From positions 1,116,001-1,180,000 of the forward strand of contig NZ_QTJP01000001.1 in NCBI RefSeq assembly GCF_003391115.1: a stretch of 64,000 bases of DNA, read 5' to 3'. Of this stretch, positions 55,661 to 64,000 are shown in pieces (within the stretch, counting starts at the first letter, position 1; the number at the start of each line of letters is the position of its first letter). The notes beneath the pieces were generated by a model. That model saw only the letters and a program-made list of their open reading frames with translations. It did no database searches and was not told the origin of the DNA. This DNA is from Sphingomonas crusticola. GTDB taxonomy: Bacteria > Pseudomonadota > Alphaproteobacteria > Sphingomonadales > Sphingomonadaceae. A program made the translations under genes and the position numbers.

Positions 55661-58324
55661 ATGGTCGATAAAAATACGCCGGGGCTCGGCCGGCGCCAGT
55701 TCTTGACCGCGATCGGCGCGACGGGCGTGGCACTGCCGGGGCGGGCAGCGTCCGCCCGGCGCTTGGGCAAAGTCGCCATCACGCTCGATCCCGCCGTTGC
55801 CAGTCCGCCAGTTGCCTGGGCGCTCGAGCGGTTGAGCGCCGCCCTCGGATCCAAGGGCTTCTCTGTCTCCACCGGGGGAAGTCCGGCCGGCGCCGCCCGC
55901 GTGATCGCGGTCCAGCATGTAGCCGCCCTCGGTCCGGAAAGCGTCTCGATCGCCGCGCGAGGGCGTCAGACGGTCGTGAGATCGGGCGGCGCGCGCGGCC
56001 TGAGCTATGGGCTGATCGAACTGGCCGAGCGCGTGGCCGAAGGGTCCGACCCGCTGGCTGCGCTGACTCCCCGAGCGCCGATCACCGAGGAACCGGCGGC
56101 CGGGGTCCGCAGCATATTGCGCGCCTTCTGCAGCGATATCGAGGACAAGCCCTGGTATTACGACAAAGCCTATTGGTCGGGTTACCTGGACCTTCTCGCT
56201 GCGAGCCGCTTCAATCGGCTGCAGCTCGCATTCGGCTTCCAATATGATTTCCCGTCGGGGGTGACGGAGGATTACTTCCATTTCCCTTACCCCTATCTGG
56301 TGACGGTTCCCGGCTACGACGTGCAGGTCGTGCCGATCGAACCGGGGGAGCGCGAGCGCAACCTGGAGATGCTTCAGTTCGCCTCGTCGGAGGCGGCCAG
56401 ACGTGGGCTGGACTTCCAGCTGGGCATCTGGACGCATGCCTACCAATGGACTGAAAGTCCGCGCGCGCGTCACCACATTACTGGTCTCACGCCCAGCAAC
56501 CACGCCCGCTACTGTCGCGACGCGCTGGCGCTGCTCCTGCAGGCATGCCCGGACATCACCGGCCTCTCCATGCGGGTGCATGGCGAAAGCGGCGTTCCGG
56601 AGGGAAGCTACGATTTCTGGCGGACGGTGTTCGAGGCCATTACCGCCTGCCCGCGGCCGATTGAGATCGATATGCATGCCAAGGGCATCAACGACATCAT
56701 GATCGATATGGCGGCCAAGACCGGAAAGCCCGTCAAGGTCAGCCCCAAATATTCGGCAGAGCATCAATCGCTCGGCTATCATCAGGCCGACATCCGCGAG
56801 ATGGAGATTCCGCGCGCGGATCGTATGGAGACGGGCACGTTCGCCGTGAGCAACGGTGATCGGCGCTTCACCCGCTACGGCTATGCCGACCTCATTCGTG
56901 AGGACCGCAAGTACGACATCCTCTTCAGGCGCTGGCCCGGCACGCAACGCCATCTGATGAACGGCGATCCCGCCCACGCTGCCGCTTACGGCCGCACCGC
57001 CGCCTTCTGCGGTGCCGCCGGACTCGAAATCTGCGAGCCGCTGACGTTCAAAGGCCGCAATGGCTCGGGCCATCCGGGCGGGCGATGCGCCTATTTGAAC
57101 GCCGCCCTCGATCCGGGGCCCAACGACTGGGCGAAGTTTGCCTACGCCTATCGGCTGTGGGGCCGCGCGCTCTACGCGCCCGATGCCGAACCCGAAAGTG
57201 CACGGCGATATCTTGCAGCGCAGTTCGGACCTGCAGCGCCCGCGTTGGAAGTCGCGATGGCACATGTCAGCCGAATCCTGCTGCTGTTGACCAGCGCCCA
57301 CCTCTCCACCGCGTCCAATCGACAGAGCTGGTTCGAGAATTTCACCAATCTGCCGATCGTGCCGGGCAGCGAGCCGGCGGTTTACCGTGACACGCCCCGC
57401 CCCTGGTGCGCAGCGACGGTGAGCGCACTCGATCCCCAGCTTTTCTCGTCGATCGCGGACTATGTCGGTGAACTGATCGGCGGCGTGCGCGACCCGCGTT
57501 ATACGCCGGCCGAGGTCGCGGCATGGATGGAAAGTTGGTCTGGCGAGGCCGAGAAGGCACTGGCCGACGCGATCGCCCGACGGCGCGGCCCGGCGACGAT
57601 GGAATTCCGCCGGTGGGAGGAGGACATCCGCATTCAAGTGGGGCTGGGCCGCTTCTTCGCGGGCCGGTTCCGCGCCGCAATGCTCTATGAGATATTCCTG
57701 CGCACCGGAGATCCGGACGCAGGTTACCAGGCGGTGGAGCGCTACCGCGCGGCCCGCGCCGCCTGGGCGGCGATGGCTGAGCGCGCGCGCACTGTCTATG
57801 TCGCCGATATTGGCTATGGCGAACCCGCCGTCTCGCGCGGGCATTGGATCGACCGGCTACCGATGATCGACCAGGACCTGGCGGCGATGGCGGTCGCGGT
57901 CGGGAACCGCCCGGGCGACAAGCCGCTGCCAGACCCGGTCGTCCGCGCCGCGGTGGCGGCGGTGACATCGAGCCGACCGCGTTGGCAAGCGCGCTGCGGC
58001 CATAGCCCGGCAACGGCGTTCGTTCCCGGCGCCGAGTTGGCGCTCGAGCTGGACACGCAAGCCCCGGTGCGCGGCGCCGAACTCTGGTATCGCCACGTCA
58101 ACCATGGCGAGCGCTGGCGTAGTTTGGCGATGAGCCGCGATGGCAGCCGCTTCCGCGCTGCCATCCCGCGTGAATACACAGCGTCACCCTATCCGCTTCA
58201 ATATTATTTCGTCTTGCACGGTGGCGAAGCCGCCCCTGTCTTTCATCCGGCATTCGACGCGGAGCTATCGAACCAGCCGTATTTTGCGGTTTGGAAGCGG
58301 ACAGGAGGTCGTCTGCCTGCGTGA
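55661..58324 (+). CDS. Tat-exported glycosidase-like protein (GH67/GH20b-like architecture), second type
   Basis: This 887-aa protein has a twin-arginine signal (GLGRRQFLTAIGATGVAL). An N-terminal hexosaminidase/glucuronidase-like alpha/beta domain (about 35-140), a TIM barrel (YWSGYLDLLAASRFNRLQLAF, LGIWTHAYQW, TGLSMRVHGESGVPEGSY) and a helical part follow; at the end lies a beta-rich domain (about 780-880). The Glu in HGESG sits where the AGEN Glu sits in the protein at 47670, so the two share an architecture. Two ATGs are possible (55646 and 55661); the second fits the ribosome site better. Substrate unknown. Confidence 0.78.
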   Translation: MVDKNTPGLGRRQFLTAIGATGVALPGRAASARRLGKVAITLDPAVASPPVAWALERLSAALGSKGFSVSTGGSPAGAARVIAVQHVAALGPESVSIAARGRQTVVRSGGARGLSYGLIELAERVAEGSDPLAALTPRAPITEEPAAGVRSILRAFCSDIEDKPWYYDKAYWSGYLDLLAASRFNRLQLAFGFQYDFPSGVTEDYFHFPYPYLVTVPGYDVQVVPIEPGERERNLEMLQFASSEAARRGLDFQLGIWTHAYQWTESPRARHHITGLTPSNHARYCRDALALLLQACPDITGLSMRVHGESGVPEGSYDFWRTVFEAITACPRPIEIDMHAKGINDIMIDMAAKTGKPVKVSPKYSAEHQSLGYHQADIREMEIPRADRMETGTFAVSNGDRRFTRYGYADLIREDRKYDILFRRWPGTQRHLMNGDPAHAAAYGRTAAFCGAAGLEICEPLTFKGRNGSGHPGGRCAYLNAALDPGPNDWAKFAYAYRLWGRALYAPDAEPESARRYLAAQFGPAAPALEVAMAHVSRILLLLTSAHLSTASNRQSWFENFTNLPIVPGSEPAVYRDTPRPWCAATVSALDPQLFSSIADYVGELIGGVRDPRYTPAEVAAWMESWSGEAEKALADAIARRRGPATMEFRRWEEDIRIQVGLGRFFAGRFRAAMLYEIFLRTGDPDAGYQAVERYRAARAAWAAMAERARTVYVADIGYGEPAVSRGHWIDRLPMIDQDLAAMAVAVGNRPGDKPLPDPVVRAAVAAVTSSRPRWQARCGHSPATAFVPGAELALELDTQAPVRGAELWYRHVNHGERWRSLAMSRDGSRFRAAIPREYTASPYPLQYYFVLHGGEAAPVFHPAFDAELSNQPYFAVWKRTGGRLPA

Positions 58325-58393
58325 GAGATAGCGGGAGGGTCGGAAACTATTCCGCCCCTTCCGAGGAGAGATTAAGGCATGAGAGGAATGGAA

Positions 58394-59428
58394 ATGACGA
58401 AGCTCGGTTTGCTCTTGCTCGCTACCGTCGCGGCCACGCCGACCTTGGCGCAGCGCCAAAGCGGGTCTCCGCTCGATCACCTGCCCGCCAATGTCCAGCA
58501 ATTGACCCAATTCGGCGAACGGGCCGATTTCTCGCCCGACAACAAGCAAATCGCTTTCATGGCCAAGAGCTTCGGCGATGCCTTCGTCATCGATCTGGCG
58601 ACCCGCAAGATCCGATGCCTCACCTGCAATGTTCCCGGCGGCGCGTTCCTGCGCGTCATGCACCTGTCCAACGGTGATTACATTCTGATCGGGCCTGAGC
58701 ATTTCACCGACATCCGCACCAGCCGGACGCGCGACAATGAACTCTGGTATCTGAGCAAGGCTGTCGGCTCGAAGCCCATCCGGCTCGGCGAGAAGATGAG
58801 CGAAGGCGCCGCCGTATCGAAGACGGGAATGCAGATTGCCGTGTCCGAACTTCCTGATCAATATCCCGATTTGGCCAAGAACGCGTCGCGCATCATCACC
58901 ATGAAGGTCGACCTGTCCGGAGCGGTGCCGCGGCTGACGGAGCGCAAGACCGTCTATGTCAGCAACCGTGAAGACTGCATCACGGAGGCGCAGGACTTCT
59001 ACGACCATGACACCAAGCTGACGTTCGTCTGCTACAATCGGAAGGATATCCCGCCGCAAGACGACCAATATGCCGACGTGATGAGCCTGGACCTCAAAAG
59101 CGGCATCGCGACCAACATGACGCAGCACGACCATTCGTATAACGAGGTCGAGGGCATTTTCCCGGACGGCAAATATACGGCCGTCGAAGCCGATCGTCAG
59201 GTCGAGCAACTCGGCGGCCGCCGCGGATCGCACAATATCGACATATGGAAACTCAGGCTGGACGGAACCGGCAAGGATCTCACGCGCCTGACGAACTTCA
59301 ATGACTATGAAGGATGGAAGGCCTCCAATCCCGTCATATCCACCGACGGCCGGTACATGGCGTTCCAGCTCGCCTCCACCAAGGACGAGGCCGGTGTGGG
59401 CTACGGTCTCCTGCTCTACCGCTTCTAG
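58394..59428 (+). CDS. Secreted TolB-like beta-propeller protein
   Basis: This 344-aa protein has a signal peptide (MTKLGLLLLATVAATPTLAQ) and WD40/PD40-like beta-propeller blades: ADFSPDNKQIAFMAKSFGDAFVIDL, VEGIFPDGKYTAVEADR and NPVISTDGRYMAFQLAS. Three ATGs lie close together; the one at 58394 is chosen because AGAGGA stands 6 bases before it. Proteins of this kind bind partners or ligands in the periplasm and often accompany sugar receptors. Function not known. Confidence 0.78.
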   Translation: MTKLGLLLLATVAATPTLAQRQSGSPLDHLPANVQQLTQFGERADFSPDNKQIAFMAKSFGDAFVIDLATRKIRCLTCNVPGGAFLRVMHLSNGDYILIGPEHFTDIRTSRTRDNELWYLSKAVGSKPIRLGEKMSEGAAVSKTGMQIAVSELPDQYPDLAKNASRIITMKVDLSGAVPRLTERKTVYVSNREDCITEAQDFYDHDTKLTFVCYNRKDIPPQDDQYADVMSLDLKSGIATNMTQHDHSYNEVEGIFPDGKYTAVEADRQVEQLGGRRGSHNIDIWKLRLDGTGKDLTRLTNFNDYEGWKASNPVISTDGRYMAFQLASTKDEAGVGYGLLLYRF

Positions 59429-59435
59429 GTAAAGC

Positions 59436-59642
59436 TCAGCCGGAGCCGGTGGCGATGATGCGATAGGCGACGATATCGTCGGCGCCATAGGCGTCGTAGA
59501 GATCATGCGACCAGCGGAGCGAATCACCCTGCGCTCGGACGACGCGCTTTCCGTAGCGGAAGCTGACCTCCACCATCACATCCCCGGCAACCGGCGCACT
59601 GCCGCCGTTCCAGCCGATCCATTCCGTTTCCTGCGGTGACAT
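59436..59642 (-). CDS. Small hypothetical protein, phage-like family
   Basis: This 68-aa protein reads WIGWNGGSAPVAGDVMVEVSFRYG, then SLRWSHDLYDAYGADDIVAYRI. This pattern recalls small proteins found in phages and many proteobacterial genomes (WNGG...WSHD...DIVAYR). The start at 59642 is a guess, since the frame is open to 59681 and no strong ribosome site is seen. It lies convergent to the propeller gene, 7 bp apart. It may be a remnant of transferred DNA. Confidence 0.55.
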   Translation of the reverse strand: MSPQETEWIGWNGGSAPVAGDVMVEVSFRYGKRVVRAQGDSLRWSHDLYDAYGADDIVAYRIIATGSG

Positions 59643-59745
59643 ATGCGAGCTCTGCGGGATGAGGATCGAAGTCGACCGCACATGGCGGCCCTACGCAGCA
59701 AGGCGGGAATCGCCGCTCCCGCGGCGCGCCATTAAAGGAGACAAG

Positions 59746-60549
59746 CTAAGCGGCCAGAACCGCGCCTATATCCTCCGACATCCGCCGGGCCGCGGCCGCT
59801 AGCGAGTGACCGAGCGTATTGAGCCGTTGATCGGGCAGGCGCGTGATGCTGCCCGAAATGGAGAGCGACGCTCGCACCCGGTTGTTGCGGTCAAATACCG
59901 GCGCAGCGACGCAGCGCATGCCGGTGGAATTTTCCTGATCGTCGATTGCGAAGCCGCGCGAGCGAATCTGATCGAGCTGCAGAACGAGCGCGCTCTTCTC
60001 AACGATGCTCGCATAGGTCCGGCGGGCGAGCGGTCGGCCCTGCAGGAAGGAATCGAGTTCCGTCGGCTTCCAATGCGCCAGCAACACCTTGCCCGAGGCA
60101 GTTGTATGCATCGGCAGATGCGTCCCCGGCTGGCAGGTGCTGGCGCGTTGATCGATCGGCCGGACCTGACCGACATAGCGAACACCCTCCGTATCGGACA
60201 CGGCGATATTCACAATCTCGTTCGCCTCGACCATCATCGACCGCATGATCGGGCGGCCCAGCCGGCCGAGGTCGCGGACCTGAACAAAGGCCGAGCCAAG
60301 CGCAAAGGCCTGCACGCCGATCATCCAACAATTATTGGCAGGATCGAACTCGACGTAGCGAAGTGCTGCCATCGTCGTGAGCAGGCGGTGCGCGGTAGAT
60401 CGCGGCAATTTTGCAAGCGCGGCAACCTGCGTGAGCGTCAGCCCATCGTCATGTTTCGCCAGCGTATCCAGCAAGCCGAACGCCCGCACCAGAGATTGCA
60501 CCCGGCCAAGCCGGTCGCCCTCTACTTCGAAATCCGCCATCCCAAGCAT
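59746..60549 (-). CDS. IclR-family transcriptional regulator
   Basis: This 267-aa protein has an IclR winged-helix (VQSLVRAFGLLDTLAKHDDGLTLTQVAALAKLPRSTAHRLLTTM) and the C-terminal GAF-like ligand domain (TASGKVLLAHWKPTELDSFL, ALVLQLDQIRSRGFAIDDQENSTGMRCVAAPVFD). IclR-type AllR and GclR proteins sense glyoxylate or related acids; with the glycolate/glycerate genes around it, this one probably senses a C2-C3 acid. It is divergent from the glycerate kinase. Confidence 0.92.
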   Translation of the reverse strand: MLGMADFEVEGDRLGRVQSLVRAFGLLDTLAKHDDGLTLTQVAALAKLPRSTAHRLLTTMAALRYVEFDPANNCWMIGVQAFALGSAFVQVRDLGRLGRPIMRSMMVEANEIVNIAVSDTEGVRYVGQVRPIDQRASTCQPGTHLPMHTTASGKVLLAHWKPTELDSFLQGRPLARRTYASIVEKSALVLQLDQIRSRGFAIDDQENSTGMRCVAAPVFDRNNRVRASLSISGSITRLPDQRLNTLGHSLAAAARRMSEDIGAVLAA

Positions 60550-60862
60550 TGCTGGTGACCCTCTCCCGCCCCTCTTCCATTTCCGGGAAGTATCTGGCCG
60601 GTGCAGCTTACATCCGTAATGGCTTCAGTCCAAGAGGCCGCGCGAAATGGTTTTGCCCGTCGCGCGGGCTATGCTTCCCGCATCGTGAGAACGTCGCGCC
60701 GCATCACCTGTACTCGACCATAGTGTTTCATCAGGCGGGACATGTGCGATTGTTTTGGCGATTCAGCCTTCCTAGCACCGCACCGGGCTCGCGAGTGCAT
60801 ATCGGCGGGCAAGCTGCGACGGCCGACCACAAGGCCAGCGGCTCGGGGAGCGACGGTCGGGT
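60550..60862. other. Divergent promoter region of the IclR and glycerate kinase genes
   Basis: This 313-bp gap should hold both promoters and IclR sites. Visible are the 13-mer TCCCGCATCGTGA at 60676-60688, shared with the receptor upstream region, and a TTCCGGGAA palindrome at 60581-60589 of the TTCC/GGAA type seen in IclR operators. No gene is recognised. Confidence 0.6.
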
Positions 60863-62215
60863 ATGGGAGATGATGTGCAGGTTACGGGCGAACAAGCCAT
60901 CATCGAGCCGACCGACCGGAACCGGGCGACCCTCAAGCATATCTACGATGCTGCAATCGACGCGGTGCGTGGAGAAAGCCTCATCCGCTCGCGCTCCCGT
61001 CTCGAAGAGAATAACTGGATTTATGAGCATGATGGCGAGCGCATAAGCTGGCCCATCGATCCCGCAGGAGCGATTGTGGCGATCGGCGCCGGCAAGGCGA
61101 CCGCGTCCATCTTGGCGGGGCTGGAGGCCGTGCTCGGCGACCGCCTGGACGGTGGGCGCGCAATCATCAAGCAGGGTCATGGCGAAGCGCTGAAGCGGAT
61201 CGAGCTCCGCGAGGCCGGGCACCCCATACCGGACGCGAGAGGCGCGGCCGCGACTGCTGAAATGCTCGAATTTCTGCGGGATCTTGGACCGCACGACAAT
61301 GTCTTCGTAGCGCTCACCGGCGGGGCCTCGGCGCTGCTGGTCGCGCCCGCCGACGGGATCACCCTCGCCGAGAAGGCGCATGTAACAGATATATTGCTCG
61401 CCTCCGGGGCCAACATTTCGGAAATCAACACGATCAGGAAGCGTTTGTCGAAAGTGAAGGGCGGGCACCTGCTGGATGCCATCAGCCCGGCCCGTTCGAT
61501 CACGCTGATGATCTCCGACGTGCCCGGCAACGACGTGGCGATGATCGGATCTGGCCCGACCTATCGCGACCCTTCCACGCCGCAGGAGGCGCTTGCGATA
61601 CTCGAACGCTACGGCGTGATGGACAAGATGTCGGCCCCGATATTGGCCGCCTTGCGGCAACCCGTCGATCCCGCAGCGCGCATCGCGGATGACCGCGCTG
61701 AGCATGTCGTGCTGGCCGATAGCCACACCTCGCTCGCAGCGGCGCAATCGGCCGCCTCGGCCATGGGCTATGTCACCCGGATCGTGGATGCGCATATGCA
61801 CATGGACACGCATGAGGCGGCGCGCAGATTTGCCGCGGAAGTTCGTCAGGTCGCGGAACGCGGCGGCCCGCCGACGGTGCTTCTTGCCGCGGGTGAGACG
61901 ACCTTGAAGGTTACTGGTAGCGGGCGCGGCGGGCGCAACCAGGAATTCGCCCTCGTCGCGGCGATCGCGCTCGAAGGGGTCGTCAATGCCGCAATCCTGT
62001 CCAGCGGTACCGATGGCACCGATGGCCCGACCGACGCCGCGGGCGCCTTCGCCGATGGAAGCACCATCGCGCGTGCACGTGGAGCGGGAATAAGTGCGCC
62101 CCAATCGCTTGCGGACAATGATTCGAACAGTTTCTTCGCGGCGCTCGGCGATCTTCATGTAACGGGTCCGACTGGCACCAATGTCATGGATCTGGTCATT
62201 GGCGTGGTGAATTGA
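60863..62215 (+). CDS. Glycerate 2-kinase (GckA/MOFRL type)
   Basis: This 450-aa protein is the GckA/TtuD-type glycerate kinase that makes 2-phosphoglycerate. It has the N-terminal kinase domain (VAIGAGKATASILAGLEAVL, TGGASALLVAPADGITL, NTIRKRLSKVKGG) and the C-terminal MOFRL domain (GRNQEFALVAAIAL, SSGTDGTDGPTDAAGAF). ATG at 60863 is used here, but a GTG at 60875 has GGGAG 5 bases before it and may be the true start. It follows the IclR gene divergently and is followed 22 bp later by glcD, so likely one operon. Confidence 0.93.
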   Translation: MGDDVQVTGEQAIIEPTDRNRATLKHIYDAAIDAVRGESLIRSRSRLEENNWIYEHDGERISWPIDPAGAIVAIGAGKATASILAGLEAVLGDRLDGGRAIIKQGHGEALKRIELREAGHPIPDARGAAATAEMLEFLRDLGPHDNVFVALTGGASALLVAPADGITLAEKAHVTDILLASGANISEINTIRKRLSKVKGGHLLDAISPARSITLMISDVPGNDVAMIGSGPTYRDPSTPQEALAILERYGVMDKMSAPILAALRQPVDPAARIADDRAEHVVLADSHTSLAAAQSAASAMGYVTRIVDAHMHMDTHEAARRFAAEVRQVAERGGPPTVLLAAGETTLKVTGSGRGGRNQEFALVAAIALEGVVNAAILSSGTDGTDGPTDAAGAFADGSTIARARGAGISAPQSLADNDSNSFFAALGDLHVTGPTGTNVMDLVIGVVN

Positions 62216-62237
62216 CCGGCTCTTCAAACGCTGAACG

Positions 62238-63743
62238 ATGGGAATGACGATGTCGCTGCGGATGCCGGATGCCGATCTGGCCATTATCGGTCGGCGAGCG
62301 GAAATTGCGGCGGCGATGCGTCTGATCGTCCCCGGCGAAGGGGTGATCGACGATCCCGATGGCCTGCGCGCCTATGAATGCGATGGGCTTACGGCCTACC
62401 ACCAGCCGCCCATGCTGGTGGTATTGCCCGAGACGACGGACCAGGTCGCGCGCATTCTCGCCTGGTGCAACGCCAACGGGGTGAAGGTTGTGCCGCGCGG
62501 TTCGGGCACGTCGCTGTCGGGCGGCGCGCTGCCGCTGGCCGATTGCATCCTGCTCGGCCTGGGCAAGTTCAATCGCATCCTTGCGATCGACTATGATGAA
62601 CGGATCGCAGTAGTTCAGCCGGGCGTGACCAACCTCGCCGTGACCCGCGCGGTCGAGGATCAGGGCTTCTATTATGCCCCCGATCCGTCCAGCCAGATCG
62701 CCTGCTCGATCGGTGGCAACGTCGCCGAGAATGCGGGTGGCGTTCACTGTCTCAAATATGGCGTGACCAGCAACAACGTGCTCGGCGTCGAGCTCGTCAC
62801 GATGGCGGGAGAAATCCTGCGCATCGGGGGGCGTACGCTAGATGCGGCCGGACTCGATCTGCTCGGCGTCATCGTCGGATCCGAGGGCTTACTTGGCGTC
62901 GTCACCGAAGTCACAGTGCGGATCCTGCCCGCGCCGGAAACCGCGCGAGCCCTTCTGATCGGCTTCGCCACAGTGGAGGGCGCCGCGCAGTGCGTGGCCG
63001 ACGTGATTGCGGGCGGCATCATCCCGGCGGGCATGGAGATGATGGACCGGCCCGCCATCCACGCCGCCGAGGCGTTCGTAGGCGTGGGCTATCCACTAGA
63101 TGTCGACGCGCTGCTCATTGTCGAACTGGATGGGCCGGGCGCGGAATGCAGCCATCTGCTCGAGGAGGTGGAGCGCATCGCGCGCGCGAACGGCGCGGTC
63201 TCCATCCGCGTCTCTACCGATGAACAGGAGCGTATCGCCTTCTGGGCGGGCCGGAAAGCGGCATTCCCCGCGGTCGGGCGGCTCAGCCCGGATTATTACT
63301 GCATGGACGGGACGATACCGCGTCGGGCTCTGCCGATGGTCCTGGCGCGCATGGCTGACATGTCGAAGACCCATGGCTTGGCCGTCGCCAACGTTTTTCA
63401 TGCGGGCGACGGCAACCTTCATCCGCTGATCCTCTACGACGCCAATGTGGACGGCGAACTCGAACGGGCGGAAGCATTCGGGAGCGATATCCTGCGGCTG
63501 TGCGTCGAGGTTGGCGGCGTCCTGACCGGCGAACATGGCGTCGGGGTCGAAAAGCGCGATCTCATGCCGGTGATGTTTTCCGGCATCGACCTGCAATATC
63601 AGCGGCAGCTGAAGCACGCATTCGATCCTGGTACACTGCTTAACCCAGGCAAGGTTTTTCCGATCCTCCATCGCTGTGCCGAGCAGGGCCGGACGCATGT
63701 CCATCACGGCAACTTGCCCTTTCCGGAACTGCCGCGCTTCTGA
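62238..63743 (+). CDS. glcD: Glycolate oxidase FAD-binding subunit
   Basis: GlcD (501 aa) is the FAD-linked subunit of glycolate dehydrogenase, which oxidises glycolate to glyoxylate with GlcE and GlcF. The FAD motif PRGSGTSLSGGALPL, AENAGGVHCLKYGVTSNNV, HAGDGNLHPLILYD and TGEHGVGVEKRDLM are intact. Start at 62238, or at the ATG 62250 with GGGA 6 bases before. Its stop overlaps the next start (TGATG). Confidence 0.94.
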   Translation: MGMTMSLRMPDADLAIIGRRAEIAAAMRLIVPGEGVIDDPDGLRAYECDGLTAYHQPPMLVVLPETTDQVARILAWCNANGVKVVPRGSGTSLSGGALPLADCILLGLGKFNRILAIDYDERIAVVQPGVTNLAVTRAVEDQGFYYAPDPSSQIACSIGGNVAENAGGVHCLKYGVTSNNVLGVELVTMAGEILRIGGRTLDAAGLDLLGVIVGSEGLLGVVTEVTVRILPAPETARALLIGFATVEGAAQCVADVIAGGIIPAGMEMMDRPAIHAAEAFVGVGYPLDVDALLIVELDGPGAECSHLLEEVERIARANGAVSIRVSTDEQERIAFWAGRKAAFPAVGRLSPDYYCMDGTIPRRALPMVLARMADMSKTHGLAVANVFHAGDGNLHPLILYDANVDGELERAEAFGSDILRLCVEVGGVLTGEHGVGVEKRDLMPVMFSGIDLQYQRQLKHAFDPGTLLNPGKVFPILHRCAEQGRTHVHHGNLPFPELPRF

Positions 63744-64000
63744 TGATTGCGCACCGTCCTCATACGGCCGAGGAGCTTTGCGGCATCTTCGCTGCTGCGG
63801 CAGAGCGCGGGGCGCGCCTCGAGCTTCGCGGCGGGGGCAGCATGGCCGACGTCGGGTCACCCAGATCGGCCGAGATTGTCGATATGCGCGGCTTTGCGGG
63901 CGTCGTGGATTACGATCCGGCGGAGCTAGTGCTGACCGTCGGCGCCGGAACCCCTCTGGCTGGGGTGCAACAGTTGCTTGCGGCCAAGGATCAGGCTCTC
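63743..64000 (+). CDS. glcE: Glycolate oxidase subunit GlcE, N-terminal part (cut by window edge)
   Basis: The first 86 residues of GlcE: LELRGGGSMADVG is the start of its FAD-binding domain and VVDYDPAELVLTVGAGTPLAGVQQLL the matching second piece. It is coupled to glcD through a TGATG overlap and runs past the right edge, where glcF would be expected. Confidence 0.88.
   Translation, partial: MIAHRPHTAEELCGIFAAAAERGARLELRGGGSMADVGSPRSAEIVDMRGFAGVVDYDPAELVLTVGAGTPLAGVQQLLAAKDQAL

Noticed and set aside
55571-57844. A 757-codon minus-strand frame opposite the second glycosidase-like gene
   Set aside because: It is a shadow of the coding strand; composition and lack of motifs argue against a gene.

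Overview
The window reads as chromosomal DNA of a sphingomonad alphaproteobacterium (Sphingomonas or a close relative). The GC content is high. The tRNA-Trp/secE/nusG/rplKA/rplJL/rpoBC cluster, the hisBHAFE order, the imuA-imuB-dnaE2 cassette with an alphaproteobacterial LexA box (GAAC-N7-GAAC), EcfG-type promoters (GGAAC-N16/17-GTT), many GTG starts and a large TonB-dependent receptor all fit. No phage, IS element, CRISPR array or rRNA was found. All assignments come from reading the sequence, not from database searches.

Left part (1-12.6 kb): the transcription/translation cluster runs on the minus strand: tRNA-Trp, secE, nusG, rplK, rplA, rplJ, rplL, rpoB, rpoC (cut by the window edge). It is broken in two places. 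Between rplA and rplJ sit a serralysin-like M10 metalloprotease with RTX and FG-GAP repeats and a divergent periplasmic protein with TonB-C-like domains. Between rplL and rpoB sits an acetyltransferase. Intrinsic terminators follow rplA and rplL, so the usual operon looks split into three transcription units.

Middle part (12.8-45.6 kb): mostly housekeeping and stress genes. These include a CHAP peptidase, gmk, an amidohydrolase, fumC, a MarR-GNAT fusion with its own palindromic operator, an ArsR regulator divergent from two small dimeric alpha-beta barrel proteins across a 20-bp palindrome, sspB, and the histidine genes hisBHAFE. A manganese catalase, a ferritin-like protein and an Nramp transporter follow behind an EcfG promoter. 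Then come a HIT protein, an amino-acid permease, a Tat-exported SDR, adenosine kinase, tldD, a patatin, an EcfG-controlled lipoprotein, glnK-amtB behind a sigma-54 promoter, and the SOS mutasome genes imuA-imuB-dnaE2. Palindromic repeat elements are inserted in frame inside both imuB and dnaE2, and a relative of the dnaE2 copy lies before tldD.

Right part (45.8-64 kb): a carbohydrate locus coupled to two-carbon metabolism. It holds a hydroxypyruvate isomerase-like protein, tartronate semialdehyde reductase, three Tat-exported glycosidase-like enzymes that I cannot assign with confidence, a TonB-dependent receptor, a secreted beta-propeller protein, an IclR regulator, a glycerate 2-kinase and the glycolate oxidase genes glcD and glcE (cut by the window edge). 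The enzymes fit a route glycolate -> glyoxylate -> tartronate semialdehyde/hydroxypyruvate -> glycerate -> 2-phosphoglycerate. The receptor and hydrolases suggest that the input is a plant or algal glycan that yields glycolate or glyoxylate. This locus is the best candidate for an undescribed system here.
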